From positions 841,438-905,437 of the forward strand of contig NZ_CP128988.1 in the NCBI RefSeq assembly GCF_030406045.1: a stretch of 64,000 nt of DNA, in the 5' to 3' direction. The notes below the pieces were generated by a model. That model was not told where the DNA came from. It was given only the letters and a program-made list of their open reading frames with translations, and ran no database searches. Shown here one piece after another: positions 47,067 through 57,900 of this stretch. This stretch comes from Thiohalobacter sp. IOR34. GTDB lineage: Bacteria; Pseudomonadota; Gammaproteobacteria; Thiohalobacterales; Thiohalobacteraceae. A program made the translations under genes and the position numbers. Each line of letters opens with the position of its first letter. The first letter of the stretch is position 1.

Positions 47067-48623
47067 CTATGGGTTTGTAGCATGGATTTCCGTGGTGGAA
47101 ATCCGGTCCGCCTTTTCCATGCATTTGGCTCGTTCAATAAGCCAGATGGCACCGACCAGTCCGATGAAGGCATATATCATCAGGGAGATGTTCAAGGTCA
47201 CCTTGAAGCCCGGGTCGACCATGCCATGAATCATATGTGAAACTATTCCAGCACATATGCCTACCAGGACGGCTTTGGCCCAGGGTGGCGCGCGTGGATA
47301 AGCCGATCTGGCTACCAGGAAAGTTGCAATGAATACCCACAGGAAGGCAATGAAACCTATAGTTCCGACCTCGGTCCAGACGAACAGATAGAGGTTGTGG
47401 ACAACGTGCTTGTACCCCTTGAATATACGTGACTTTCCGGTTGTGTCGTAGCGTTTGAAGACCTCCGAGAAATTGTTCAGTCCAACACCTGTTATCGGGA
47501 ATTGCTTGATGATGGAGATGGATGCGAGATTCAGTGGCATGCGCGAGGCCGAACTCTTGTAGTCGGTATGGCTGAAGCGCTTTTCAATGGTTGGGAATGC
47601 ATAATAGAGGCCAACCAGGAAGATGCAGCCCAGTACAAACCCGCTGGCTGCAGAAGCGATCTTGAAGATCTGCTTTCGGTACAATACCCAGAAAACTATG
47701 AAAAGCCCAACCGGAAGGCTGATCCATGCGCCTCGGGACAGTGTTGTACCAATCCCAACCAGGCCAATACCGAGAACGCCCAAGAACCAGAGTTTTTTCC
47801 ATATTCCCTTGGCGACGATAAATAGTCCAAAAATTATTGGTAGGGTGATCTCGAAGAAATAACCCAATATATTCGGGTGACCCACGGTGGCGGTAGCGCG
47901 GCTCACCACATGTCCAATGTTTTGTGTGACGAGGGATTCCTCGCCAAAGATGCCAAGCCCCAGCGAATTGCCGGTTGCATACTGGGTGGCCGCCAGCGCA
48001 CCCTGCAGGGCAACATTTGCGGACAGGGCGATTATGAATATCGCAACGTGCCGGTAGCTGCGTATGTTCATCACGATAATAAGTGTCAGCAGCATGGTGC
48101 CGAGGCGGAGCAATCCAAGCAGTGTCAACTCTGGATAGTCTGCATTCAGCAGAGACAGGACGCCGGCTGCCATATAGAGCAGTGGTGCCCACAACAGCAT
48201 CCTGTTGTATCGGAACAGAGGCTGCTGCAAGCCTGCCATGTATCGATAGAGGAGTAGTGCATAGAGTGCAAAGACAATCAGCAGGCTTCCGGTTATGCCG
48301 ATGCCCGAGGCGCCGCCGACATGCGGTCGATAGAAGAAATTGATGTCAAGGTTTACCGGTAGCATGAATGCAAGCAATGCTATCAGTGCGCCAGTGAGGC
48401 GTTCGGAATTCCGAAGTGGTAGTGCAAATGCAGCCAGGATAAGAACAGCAAATACTGCGGCTGTATATTTTGTAGGAAGATGGCCAAGAATCACGGCGCC
48501 AGCGCCCGCGGCCACGCCAAAGATCACGGTCAATACGTGCGAGGGGCATATTTTTCCCGGTAAGGGCATGTGTGAGTCTGACCGGGGCGTGCCTGGATGG
48601 TAGTGTGCAGCTGTTTTAGGCAT
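47067..48623 (-). CDS. O-antigen ligase/polymerase-family membrane protein (Wzy/WaaL-like)
   Basis: A 518-residue protein with about 12 transmembrane helices and a long periplasmic loop near 355-400 containing HTDYKSSASRMPLNL and ITGVGLNNFSEVFKRY, the pattern of the Wzy_C domain. It would polymerise or transfer undecaprenyl-linked repeat units. Such proteins are common next to exosortase-associated EPS genes. Exact donor/acceptor unknown. Confidence 0.85.
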   Translation of the reverse strand: MPKTAAHYHPGTPRSDSHMPLPGKICPSHVLTVIFGVAAGAGAVILGHLPTKYTAAVFAVLILAAFALPLRNSERLTGALIALLAFMLPVNLDINFFYRPHVGGASGIGITGSLLIVFALYALLLYRYMAGLQQPLFRYNRMLLWAPLLYMAAGVLSLLNADYPELTLLGLLRLGTMLLTLIIVMNIRSYRHVAIFIIALSANVALQGALAATQYATGNSLGLGIFGEESLVTQNIGHVVSRATATVGHPNILGYFFEITLPIIFGLFIVAKGIWKKLWFLGVLGIGLVGIGTTLSRGAWISLPVGLFIVFWVLYRKQIFKIASAASGFVLGCIFLVGLYYAFPTIEKRFSHTDYKSSASRMPLNLASISIIKQFPITGVGLNNFSEVFKRYDTTGKSRIFKGYKHVVHNLYLFVWTEVGTIGFIAFLWVFIATFLVARSAYPRAPPWAKAVLVGICAGIVSHMIHGMVDPGFKVTLNISLMIYAFIGLVGAIWLIERAKCMEKADRISTTEIHATNP

Positions 48624-48644
48624 GACTCGGTAGCTGCATCATGG

Positions 48645-49295
48645 CTATAGAAGCGGATACAGCCAGGATGGAATATAGTACTGCTTGCGGTTCAGTATTG
48701 TGCCGAGGAGTCTTGCTCCGGATTTCTCCAGGAGTTGTGCTGCTGCCTTGGCAACTTCCCATTTGTCTTGTTCTGATCTAATGACAAGGATGACGCCATC
48801 AAGGCAGGATGCCAACTCGGCCGCCTCTGTATAGGGGAGTACCGGCGGCAGGTCGATGAAGCTCATCTCGGCTTTTTTGTTGATGCTGGCCATCAATCCA
48901 GGAAGATTGCGTATGGCGAGTGGTCTCTTGTCGGTGCCCGAGGTGATGATCTTGAACGATGCATCTGATGGGGTGTGGATGATTTCATCAATATCGCAAC
49001 TCCCTGACAGATATTCGCTGAAGCCTGTGTCCGCATCCAGCTTGAAATAGGAGGAGAACGACGGGCTGCGCTTGTTGCCTTCGATAAGCAAGACGCTTTC
49101 CTGCCAGTTCGTAGCGGCCTGATGTGCCATGTTGATGGTGATTGTGCTGCTGCCTACAGCATGGTGACATCCGCATATCCCTACGCATAGCCTGTCGCGC
49201 TTGGTATCCCGGCGAATCTGCGCGACAGCTCTCAGCAATGGCTCTCTTGCATGTTCAGGAAGTGCGATCGGGATATTTGTCATTTCTGGAGGCAT
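48645..49295 (-). CDS. CpsD/BY-kinase-like ATPase with degenerate P-loop
   Basis: A 216-residue protein with the MinD/CpsD fold of bacterial tyrosine autokinases. The Walker A region reads GCHHAVGSSTITINMA where the family has GEGKST, so the lysine is replaced by serine. The Walker A' position reads LLIEGN instead of LLIDAD, and Walker B is SFIDLPPVLPY. The C-terminus ends in SWLYPLL without a tyrosine cluster. It lies right after the Wzz/GumC gene, the usual place for the kinase. Probably a non-catalytic partner; inferred from missing residues. Confidence 0.8.
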   Translation of the reverse strand: MPPEMTNIPIALPEHAREPLLRAVAQIRRDTKRDRLCVGICGCHHAVGSSTITINMAHQAATNWQESVLLIEGNKRSPSFSSYFKLDADTGFSEYLSGSCDIDEIIHTPSDASFKIITSGTDKRPLAIRNLPGLMASINKKAEMSFIDLPPVLPYTEAAELASCLDGVILVIRSEQDKWEVAKAAAQLLEKSGARLLGTILNRKQYYIPSWLYPLL

Positions 49296-49318
49296 GGCTC
49301 TGGTTTGTTCGGCTGGAA

Positions 49319-50812
49319 CTAGGTTTTTGTATTGTTCACATCAGGAATGACGGCAAGCAGTTGTGTATTGAGCACCTGAGAGATGTCCTCTCCATCCCTG
49401 AATGTATGGCTGAAATATTCAGCCAGGATGGCGTATCCAATACCAAGGAATGCGCCAAGGAAGGCGGAAATCGCAAGGATCAGCGATTTTCTCGGTGAGG
49501 CAGGAATCGGGGGGGCGGTTGCCGGGCTCACGATCCGTATGCTGGTTATATTCCTGTCATTCAGGTCATCAGAAATACGCAGTTCCTCAGCCTTCTTGCG
49601 GTACGTCAGATAATTCTGTTCATTTATCTTGTGGGCGCGCTCCAGTTCGGCCAGCTTGAGTGCCTTGGCGTTCAAGGCTTGCAGCAGGGATTTCTTCTCC
49701 TTCAGTTCGGCGGCCAGGGTATCCTTCTTGTGACCAAGAACATTCAGGCTGGTCTTGAAATAATTCATCAGGCTGCGTGCTTTCTGATTTCGGAGTTGTT
49801 CGAGTTCGAAATCGATGTCGCGAATCTGACGTGATTCCTGGGTGTGGGTCGTCGAGAGTCGGTTGCGTTTGCCAAGCAGTTCAAAATATTGCTGATCGAG
49901 CCGGCCTAGGTCGGCCAGCTTGTCGCCGATGTCAGGTGTTTCTATCCAATCATCCGTGCGCTTGAATGTCTGTTCGACGGATTCAGACTTGATTCGTTCT
50001 TCCTCGAAGGCTATGCGTGCCTCATTGTAGCGTGTTTCAAGCTCCGAGATGTCGCGCAGCAGCAGTTCCTTCTGCAAGGCCAGGTTGCTGATCCCGTGCT
50101 GATTGCGGAAGGCGTCGAGCTGTGCCTCGATGGCATGAAGCTTTTCGCTGTACAACTTGATCTGATCACGATAGAAGTTCTGGGAGTTGTTGCTGGCCAA
50201 GACTTCTATATGGCGCTTGACATATTCTTCTGCGTAGGCATTCGCGATATGGGCAGCAATGTTTGGGTCGGTCCAGCCAACCGTCAGTTTGATTATATCG
50301 GTGTCTTCTATGAACTCGATACCGAGGGATCCTGCCAGATCCAAGGCCAATGCGTCGCGCTCATTGAGTCGGGTCTTGATCCCTGTCCAGTAGAGTGGTG
50401 CGTAAACAATGTCCTTTATTTCCTTCAGCAGTTCCTTCGCGTAATACTTCAGCCTTTTCCATAGATCCTCGGGAGGTCTTTCATCGATCTGGATCTCGTT
50501 CTGTAATCTGTCGAGCACCTTGTAGGTGAGGTAAGGATCCGTGATGATCTCGATTTCGTTATTGATGTTCTGACCACGCTCCTGGAACAGGATGTTGTAT
50601 GTATCCTTGTTATAGGCATCGATGGCCGAGAATTTCTCTCGTCCCAGCATTACCAGAATTTTCGTTTCTGCCTGGTAGACCGGGCTGGTATAGAGCAGAT
50701 AGCCGGTTGCCGAGACGATGGCGATGGCAAATACGGCGAGAATCTTCCTCTGATGCTTAAACAGGATATTCAATATATCCCGCATGGAAACCGGGCTCAA
50801 TTCTCTCATCAT
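49319..50812 (-). CDS. Wzz/GumC-type chain-length and export protein
   Basis: A 497-residue polysaccharide co-polymerase: short cytoplasmic N-terminus, first TM near 25-45 (ILAVFAIAIVSATGYLLYT), a Wzz domain, a long periplasmic coiled coil (about 210-420), the GumC-like PATAPPIPASPRKSLILAIS segment and a second TM near 440-460. It controls chain length and spans toward the Wza export channel. It lies between the wza-like gene and the degenerate kinase in the same operon. Confidence 0.92.
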   Translation of the reverse strand: MMRELSPVSMRDILNILFKHQRKILAVFAIAIVSATGYLLYTSPVYQAETKILVMLGREKFSAIDAYNKDTYNILFQERGQNINNEIEIITDPYLTYKVLDRLQNEIQIDERPPEDLWKRLKYYAKELLKEIKDIVYAPLYWTGIKTRLNERDALALDLAGSLGIEFIEDTDIIKLTVGWTDPNIAAHIANAYAEEYVKRHIEVLASNNSQNFYRDQIKLYSEKLHAIEAQLDAFRNQHGISNLALQKELLLRDISELETRYNEARIAFEEERIKSESVEQTFKRTDDWIETPDIGDKLADLGRLDQQYFELLGKRNRLSTTHTQESRQIRDIDFELEQLRNQKARSLMNYFKTSLNVLGHKKDTLAAELKEKKSLLQALNAKALKLAELERAHKINEQNYLTYRKKAEELRISDDLNDRNITSIRIVSPATAPPIPASPRKSLILAISAFLGAFLGIGYAILAEYFSHTFRDGEDISQVLNTQLLAVIPDVNNTKT

Positions 50813-50836
50813 CTCTTCCGTGTGGATGTGGACGGG

Positions 50837-51904
50837 CTAGTCATAGGGGTTGTCAGCATGCAGTTCATAACTGAAGCCGAGACTGGTCCCGTTGAAGAGT
50901 AACAGTTTTCTCAGGTACTGATCCATGAAGCGATCGGCGACCGTGATGCTCGATGGTGGGACGTATATGGTGCTGTTTTTCGGCAGCATGATGTCCTTGC
51001 TTGGATCTTTGTATATCTCGTTGAAATCCAGTGTGCGTACATGTGCCCTGTTTTCTTCATCCCAATACAGGACTTTTATCCTGTTCAAGGCCGATGTTGG
51101 TAACGGGCCGCCTGCACTAGCCACGGCCTGCAGTGCCGTCTGAGGCAGATTCCCGGGCAGTATGCCGGGTTTCGGAACCTCACCAAAGACAAAGGTTCTG
51201 TTGCCCAGCATTTCGTCCAGCAGTACCGAGACAGAGAGGCTGCCGAAGCGGCGGCTGTAATGCACATTGATCGATTCGCGCAACTGGTCGACAGTGAGCC
51301 CCCTTGCATCGAGCCCCGGGAGGAAGGGCAGATAGACCTTTCCATCCGGGCCGACGGAGACCAGCTTGGCTCTGCCTCGCTGGATGCTGCTCAGTGTATC
51401 CTTCAGGTCCTCAGTACGCGCGGATTCCTCGACGCTTATGGTGACTATGGGTTCGTTGAAGAAATCACTGAATGCCGTATATACCGACTCCTTTAACTCA
51501 CTGGGCGTCAGTCCCGCCGCAGCAAAATCACCCTTTATGGGCAGCGTTATTTTCCCATCGGGTCGGATGACGACTTCCCTCGATGCCTCGCTGTGGTAGA
51601 AGAAATCCACCCGCAGTCTGTCGCCGACGCCGAGTACGTACTCAGCGGGTTCTGGATCCGTGCCAAAATGAAACAGGACCTCGAGTCTGTCGCCACTGCT
51701 GAGCCGGTAGCCGGATACGCCACGTTTCAGGCCATTGCGAATCTGCTTCAAGGCGTCATCAGCTTCCTTATCGAGTGCAATTCTTCCCTCTTCGATTATT
51801 GCTGAATCGTCTTTCGGGTCCGGCAGCGAGCCGGTGTGAAAGGGGTTGCCAGTCGTGCAGCCACTCAAGAGGATGGCCAGACCAAGAAGGAATTTTGCTT
51901 TCAT
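50837..51904 (-). CDS. Wza-like outer-membrane polysaccharide export lipoprotein
   Basis: A 355-residue lipoprotein with lipobox ILLSGC (residues 11-16), a poly-export domain (YVLGVGDRLRVDFFYHSE, IRPDGKITLPIKGDFAAAGL) and SLBB-type repeats (NRTFVFGEVPKPGILPG). The ring it forms exports the polymer through the outer membrane. It is the first gene of the wza-wzz-cpsD-like-wzy-GT2-gmd run on the minus strand. Confidence 0.92.
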   Translation of the reverse strand: MKAKFLLGLAILLSGCTTGNPFHTGSLPDPKDDSAIIEEGRIALDKEADDALKQIRNGLKRGVSGYRLSSGDRLEVLFHFGTDPEPAEYVLGVGDRLRVDFFYHSEASREVVIRPDGKITLPIKGDFAAAGLTPSELKESVYTAFSDFFNEPIVTISVEESARTEDLKDTLSSIQRGRAKLVSVGPDGKVYLPFLPGLDARGLTVDQLRESINVHYSRRFGSLSVSVLLDEMLGNRTFVFGEVPKPGILPGNLPQTALQAVASAGGPLPTSALNRIKVLYWDEENRAHVRTLDFNEIYKDPSKDIMLPKNSTIYVPPSSITVADRFMDQYLRKLLLFNGTSLGFSYELHADNPYD

Positions 51905-52363
51905 CGGGGTCGATTTATTCTGTATCAGGTTGATGTTTTAATGGTAGAGTAGGTGGCATGCTCATAGCAACTCAGGTTCTCCCTGGCTCTTGATGCCGAT
52001 GAAGCAGGCCGATGGCCGCCGGGGGGGGCTGAATCCCTGCGCGGCGCGCGGCCGCTGCCAGGGTGATCATGGGAGTCGCTGAGCGGTCTGCTGACGGGGC
52101 TGTTCCTGCTCTGGTGCGAATACCAGTCCTCCGCCGGCGACACCCTGCCGATCTTTTCGCATGCGGGGTGGTGTATTTCACCGCAGCCATGAAGCGCGAT
52201 TGCGGGGCCGGTCCTCCACCAGCGGGAGGATCGGCCATAGACCCATAATAAACCATGCAAAAATAGTGGTTTAGTTGACAACAGATCAATTCCAGGATGT
52301 GTCCGCCGGATCACATGCCGCGATGCTGGTCGTGGCCGCCGGTGTACAGGCGAGGGAAAAATA
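51905..52363. other. Divergent intergenic region upstream of wza-like and SDR-AT genes
   Basis: 459 bp between diverging genes. It contains a G-rich tract near 52021 and a stem-loop near 52207-52237 (ggccggtcctcc ... gggaggatcggcc). A perfect TTGACA at 52275-52280 points toward the plus-strand gene but lacks a good -10 box. No small gene was recognised. Confidence 0.4.
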
Positions 52364-54328
52364 GTGCGTCGATTGCGCAGGTTCTGGGCCAGGAACTATC
52401 TGCTAGTAAAGAAAATATGGGGCAAGCTGGCTTCTTCTGCCGTTCCACCTGAACCCAGGAAAATAGATATTGAATCATACGGCCGTGATGATTTGGCCGG
52501 CAAGGTGGTAGTCATTACCGGCTCCTCCCGAGGCATAGGTCTGGAACTGGCCCGTGCGTTCCTCAAGGCGGGCGCAAAGGTGGTCCTGAACGGACGTGAT
52601 GCGGCGAAGCTCGAGCTCGCTGCGTCCGACCTCGCTGCGCAGGACAGGCGACTTTTGACCGTGGCGGCGGATGTCTCCAGCGAAGAAGGGGTTCGGAGTC
52701 TCGTTTCACAAACGCTGTCCGCTTTTGGGGGCATCGACGTGTTGATCAACAACGCGGCAACTCCCGGGCCGATGGATCGTCCTCTATGGGATGTACTGCC
52801 TGAAGAATGGGAAGATGTTTTACGCAGCAACCTTACCGCTCCCTTTCTGTGCACTCGTGAGGTGATTCGTCAGGCCCTGCAGCGGAAGCGGCATGTGCGC
52901 ATCATCAATGTTTCCTCCGGCATCGTGGGCCTGGGCGCGCCTTTCCTGGGCGCCTACTGTGTTTCCAAGACAGCTCTGGAAGGGATTACCACGGCCCTGG
53001 TTGCCGAAGGCGACGACGGGCTGGTCTCAGCGGTCAATATCCGCCCGCGTTCGGTAAGGACGTCGATGACACAGGCCTATTTCGAGAGTGCAGAATATGC
53101 ATTGATGGACGATGCCTCTGTGGTCACCGATGCTTTTCTCTATGCGGCAATGGCGCCTGCCGGAGAAATCCAGGGTCGTACAATCAATGAGCCGGCCTTC
53201 GGCCCGGATCCCCTTGCAGCACGCTTGATGCACGAGCCGCTTTCGTCCGCGGCACCGATACGCATCAGTCCGGAAACCTATCGCAAGGATGTGTCGCCAC
53301 CGCTTATCGAGGCGCCAGGCAGTTACATGCACTTGCTGGAAAATCCCATGCACTACTATCCGGGTGTCCAATCGGCGCTGGAGGATTTTGTGGCGGGGGC
53401 AGCAGCCTACCGCTATCCTGACCCCGAGTATGCTCAACTCCGTGACGCGATCGCCGCACGGCTTGGCCTGATGCGTGAATCAGTCATCGTCAGCAACGGC
53501 AGCAGTGAGCTGATCGACAGGCTGTTGCGCGTGTTCACACAGCCCGGTGATCATATTGTCATCACCAAGCCGACCTGGTCGTTTTTCATGGCCTTCATGC
53601 AGCGTTGGAAGCTCATGCCAACCATGATCCCGCAACTGGGCAGCATGAAGGAAAAGAATCTGCGTCACGACCTGGATGGAATGCTCTCGGCAATCACGCC
53701 GCGGACACGGCTGCTTTACCTCGTCAATCCCTGTAACCCCACCGGTACGGCGGTCGTTCCCGCAGAGCTTGCGCAGTTCCTGGATCAGGTGCCGGCGCAT
53801 GTGACGGTGGTTATTGACGAAGCCTATTTCGATTATGCCGAGCCGGAAAAGCGTTTCGATCTGCCAGCGATGCTCGATGCGATCGAGGCCCCGGTAGTCG
53901 GCCTGCGCACTTTTTCCAAGTTCTTTGCGCTCTCGGGCTGCCGGGTCGGCTATGCCTATGGACGGGCGGAGGTCCTGGCTCTGCTGGAAAAGGCCGGAAT
54001 GCCCTTTGCATTGCCGGCCATCTCCGCGCAGGCGGCTATCGCTGCCTTGGGCGATGAGGCCGCCCAGCAGAAAACCTTTGCCAGCAATCATACCGAGCGC
54101 AGAAGAATGGCTTCCGCGCTGGATGCGATGGGCATAGACAACATGCCGACCGAGACGAACTTCATACTCTACGAGTGCCCTCTCGATCAGGACAGGATGC
54201 GGACCGAACTGATGACTGAAGGTCTGATCCTGCCCGACGTCAAGCAATTCCTGCGCAACTATGCACTGTTGCCCGTGGGCCTGCCGGCTCACAATGAGCG
54301 GATCCTGGACTATCTGAAGCGTTTCTAG
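52364..54328 (+). CDS. Fusion of short-chain dehydrogenase and HisC-like aminotransferase
   Basis: A 654-residue two-domain protein. Residues ~45-275 form a classical SDR with TGSSRGIG (52-59), NNAATPG and catalytic Y198/K202 in AYCVSKTAL. Residues ~300-654 are a class I/II PLP aminotransferase of the histidinol-phosphate type, with NPCNPTGTAV, VVIDEAYFDY and the PLP lysine K519 in LRTFSKFFALSGCRVGYAYG. An oxidation followed by transamination on one substrate would be logical but is inferred. GTG start at 52364. It is the lone plus-strand gene upstream of the giant repeat protein; no close single-domain neighbour explains it. Confidence 0.85.
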   Translation: MRRLRRFWARNYLLVKKIWGKLASSAVPPEPRKIDIESYGRDDLAGKVVVITGSSRGIGLELARAFLKAGAKVVLNGRDAAKLELAASDLAAQDRRLLTVAADVSSEEGVRSLVSQTLSAFGGIDVLINNAATPGPMDRPLWDVLPEEWEDVLRSNLTAPFLCTREVIRQALQRKRHVRIINVSSGIVGLGAPFLGAYCVSKTALEGITTALVAEGDDGLVSAVNIRPRSVRTSMTQAYFESAEYALMDDASVVTDAFLYAAMAPAGEIQGRTINEPAFGPDPLAARLMHEPLSSAAPIRISPETYRKDVSPPLIEAPGSYMHLLENPMHYYPGVQSALEDFVAGAAAYRYPDPEYAQLRDAIAARLGLMRESVIVSNGSSELIDRLLRVFTQPGDHIVITKPTWSFFMAFMQRWKLMPTMIPQLGSMKEKNLRHDLDGMLSAITPRTRLLYLVNPCNPTGTAVVPAELAQFLDQVPAHVTVVIDEAYFDYAEPEKRFDLPAMLDAIEAPVVGLRTFSKFFALSGCRVGYAYGRAEVLALLEKAGMPFALPAISAQAAIAALGDEAAQQKTFASNHTERRRMASALDAMGIDNMPTETNFILYECPLDQDRMRTELMTEGLILPDVKQFLRNYALLPVGLPAHNERILDYLKRF

Positions 54329-54537
54329 CAGCCTGTTGAGAAACCCTCTGAGGCAGGATACGGCGTTAAATATTGCACCAAGGATTCGATTCTCAGGGCG
54401 GAGCCAGATGCGTTCTGAGATCGAATAGGCACAAAGTGTACTCCGCCACGAGGGCCTATTTGCGAGCCTCCTGGCCTTGTATACCAGCCTGCACTCCGAT
54501 CATAGGGGCCGCCTTGGAGCAATATCCTGGCCAGGCC
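54329..54537. repeat. Intergenic repeat region R4
   Basis: Begins cagcctgttgagaaacc and aggatacggcgtta, the left part of the outer element type in R1 and R3. It continues with atcgaataggcacaaagtgt (complement in R1) and with tttgcgagcctcctggccttgt ... ggggccgccttggagcaat, shared with R2. Non-coding. Confidence 0.65.
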
Positions 54538-54670
54538 TGACATGCGGGGCGCTCGGCTGTCGTAAAATCTTACAAACCTGCGCAAGATGGCGTGCCGGGC
54601 TCCCTCCCGGCTGTGGATAAAAACTAAAAATCTTTTGTTGTTCAAGCTGTTGTGTAGGCGCTGGTCGGGC

Positions 54671-54686
54671 TGGCCGTGTTCTTGCA
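54671..54686 (+). promoter_or_regulatory. Sigma-54-like -24/-12 element upstream of the giant RTX protein
   Basis: TGGCCGTGTTCTTGCA has GG-N10-GC spacing and matches 9 of 12 RpoN consensus positions. It lies about 245 bp before the ATG of the large surface protein and has no other gene downstream before it. The long leader (54690-54929) contains no recognised gene. Confidence 0.5.
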
Positions 54687-54929
54687 TCTATTTGTTCGAT
54701 TTCGATGGCGTGTTTTGCCGGAGGCAGCAGGCAGGGCATGTTCCGAATAACAATATCACGGAGGTGGCCTGCCCTTTGCCCGGTTCCGTATGCCTTGTTT
54801 CCGAAAGTGATTCAGAATCGGCTTATGAAGGAAGTTGATGACCCGCAAGCGCTGGTCGCAGGCTCCTGAAGTTTGTCAGCGATGGCCCAGTCCTGCCCTG
54901 TACCCGGCAGCCTGTGCCGTGAGAACGGG

Positions 54930-57900
54930 ATGAGAATGCGAAAGATCATGAATAAAAACAGACGATATGCGATTCATCATCTGCTCGTGCTTGCCTGGGC
55001 GATGCTGACCGGTGCCACGTTCTGGCATGAATCCGCTGTCTCAGCAGTCATGTTCACCGATGTGACGCTGGCTGCCGGCATCGACTATCAGCAACATCAG
55101 TTACCGGATCCATCGCCCAGTTTCCACCAAGCGGATTACATGAGTGGAGCCGCAGCCGCCGGTGATTATGACAATGATGGATGGGTGGACCTCTATGTCA
55201 CGCGCCTTGATGGACCAGATCTTCTGTACCGTAACCAGGGAGATGGCACCTTTGTAGATGTGGCGGCCGCTGTAGGGATAACGCGCGGGAATGGCTCCAA
55301 TGGAGCGGCCTGGGCAGATATCGACAACGACGGTGATCTCGATCTGTATGTGACCAGCTTGTCAGACAAGCGCTTCTATCTGTATATCAACGATGGAAAA
55401 GGTGGATTCACGGAAGAAGCAGCGGCACGTGGCGCCAGTATCGGCGGAACGGACGAGCACTATGGTTTCAGTGTGACCTTTGGAGACTATGATGGTGATG
55501 GATATCTGGATATCCATACGACTGAATGGAGGACCGATGATCTGAATCCAGGCGCAGCGGCATCGAATTCCAGACTCTTGCGCAACCAGGGGAGTTCCCG
55601 GCCTGGCTATTTCGATGACGTAACACTTTCCGCGGGTGTTTCTGTCGACGCCGTGCCAGGAACGGCTGCTGGTACATTCAGCCTTGCATCCCGCTTCGCC
55701 GACCTTGACCAGGATGGATTTCAGGATCTTCTGATTACCGGCGACTTCGGAACCAGCCGGCTGTTCTGGAACAACGGAGATGGCACCTTCACCGATGGGA
55801 CTCAGGCGGCAAATGTAGGGACGGACGAAAATGGCATGGGCTCGGCACTTGCCGACTTCGATGGTGATGGGCGCATCGACTGGTTCGTCGCTTCGATATA
55901 TGACCCTGAAAATACCTGTGCCACGGCATCGTGCACATGGCGCGGAAGCGGCAACCGGCTGTTTCGCAACAATGGTGACCGGACGTTTACCGATGTTACG
56001 GACAGTGCCGGTGTCAGGGACGGTAGCTGGGGATGGGGGGCGAGCTTTATTGACTATGACAACGATGGTGACCAGGACCTGGTGTTGACCAATGGGATGA
56101 ATTTTCCAAATGAGGCCACCTACACTCTGGACGACCCGTTTGAAAACGATGTCATGCGTTTTTGGGAAAATGATGGTGCCGGTGTATTCACCGAGAAGGC
56201 CGCTCTTGTTGGTCTGACTGATACTGCTTCAGGTAAGGGGCTGCTGACCTTCGATTACGACAAGGACGGAGATCTGGACATTTTTGTGGTAAATAACGGC
56301 GGACGACCCGTCCTCTATCGTAACGATGGAGGGAATGCCAACGACTGGTTGAGGATCGAATGTGCGGGTCATCGGACTTGTATTGGGGTGCGTGTCAAGG
56401 TTCGCGTTGAGCCTACATCGCCTGAGCAGGTATTCGAATTCAACGCCGGCAGCAATTACCTGGGACAGAATGAAATGGTTGCTCATTTCGGAGTCGGTTC
56501 CGGAAGTCGTGCCATCGACCAGGTTCAGGTTGTCTGGCCGGGGGGCGCGCTGCAGACCATGACCCGCATCCCGCGCAACAGCACGCTGAAGATCATCTTT
56601 CCAGTGGTGCTGAATGGGGGGGCAGGAACGGATGTCCTGTTTGGCAAGGGTGGATATGACACGCTCACCGGAGGGGCAGGCAACGATGCATTGTTTGGCA
56701 ATGCCGGCAATGACCTGCTGGCTGGAGGTGAGGGTGACGACATGCTGAATGCCGGTAGCGGTGACGACCAGCTGGAAGGAGGTGCTGGTAACGACCATCT
56801 GGCTGCAGGGGATGGGGATGACATACTGAATGGCGGAGCAGGGGATGATTCTCTGTTTGGGGAGGCCGGCGACGACATCCTGGTACTGGATGGCACGGAT
56901 GGCAATAGTGGAGGCGATTTCTATGATGGCGGCATTGGTGTAGATACTTTGCGTTTGACGCTGACTGCGACGCAGTATGCTGATCCGGTGGTTCAGGCAG
57001 AACTCAACGCCTTTGTCGAATTTCTGGCTATAAATTCGAATTCAGCAGTGGCATCCAACCCTGAATTTACCTTCTTTACCTTGGGCCTGACAGTTCGCAA
57101 CTTCGAGCTGATCGAAGTGAATGGGGTGATCCTTCAAGGAGACAAGCCGACTATCTATATCGACCCGACGGCGCCGCCCGGGGGAGATGGGTCATTCCTG
57201 AAACCATTCGATTCATGGGCCAGTGTGACCTGGGATGCAAAACGCTATCTGCAAAAGGTTGGCACCGAATCGAAGGGTGGCAAGGTCTATGTTTCGGCAC
57301 AGGGTACGGCATCCAGTCCGGTAGAAATCGGATCTTATGGCGTACGTGAGAATGGTGTGGGAAATCCGATAATCAGTGGAGGCATCATCTTTGAAAATGC
57401 CTCATATGTGGTGCTCGATGGTCTGACCATCCGGGATGGCGGGGAAGGTTCAGTCGTGATCCGCAATGGGAGTCATCACATCACGATAAAAAACTCGGAG
57501 ATCCGTGAGTCAGACATAGGTGTCTGGATCACCAGTGGTGCGGGAACAGGCAATGTGATTACTGGCAATCTGATTCACAGCAATGCCATCGATGGTGTGG
57601 CAGTGAATCTGGTCAATGCTGTGGCAGGTGACGAGTCCTATATATCGAACAATGTGATTTCCTACAATGGTGTCCACGGAATCGAATTGACCGGCAATTA
57701 CTATATAGTCGAGGGCAATGAGGTTCTGGAGAACGGCTTTGGCCTGACCGGGACCAGCGGCATACATCTGCTTGCGGAATCACGCACTCAAGATGCAGCG
57801 AATCACAACATTATCCGTTACAACGTGGTCTATAACACGCACGAGGTTTTGGGCCCCGATGGCAACGGTATCCAGCTGGACAGATATAGCGATTTTAACA

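Noticed and set aside
52110-52135. GG-N10-GC upstream of the wza-like gene as a sigma-54 site
   Set aside because: Only the two dinucleotides match; the flanking TGGC and TTGC bases are poor.
51905-52363. Small regulatory gene in the divergent region before the wza-like operon
   Set aside because: Short frames lack ribosome sites and family-like sequence; only a hairpin and a lone TTGACA are visible.
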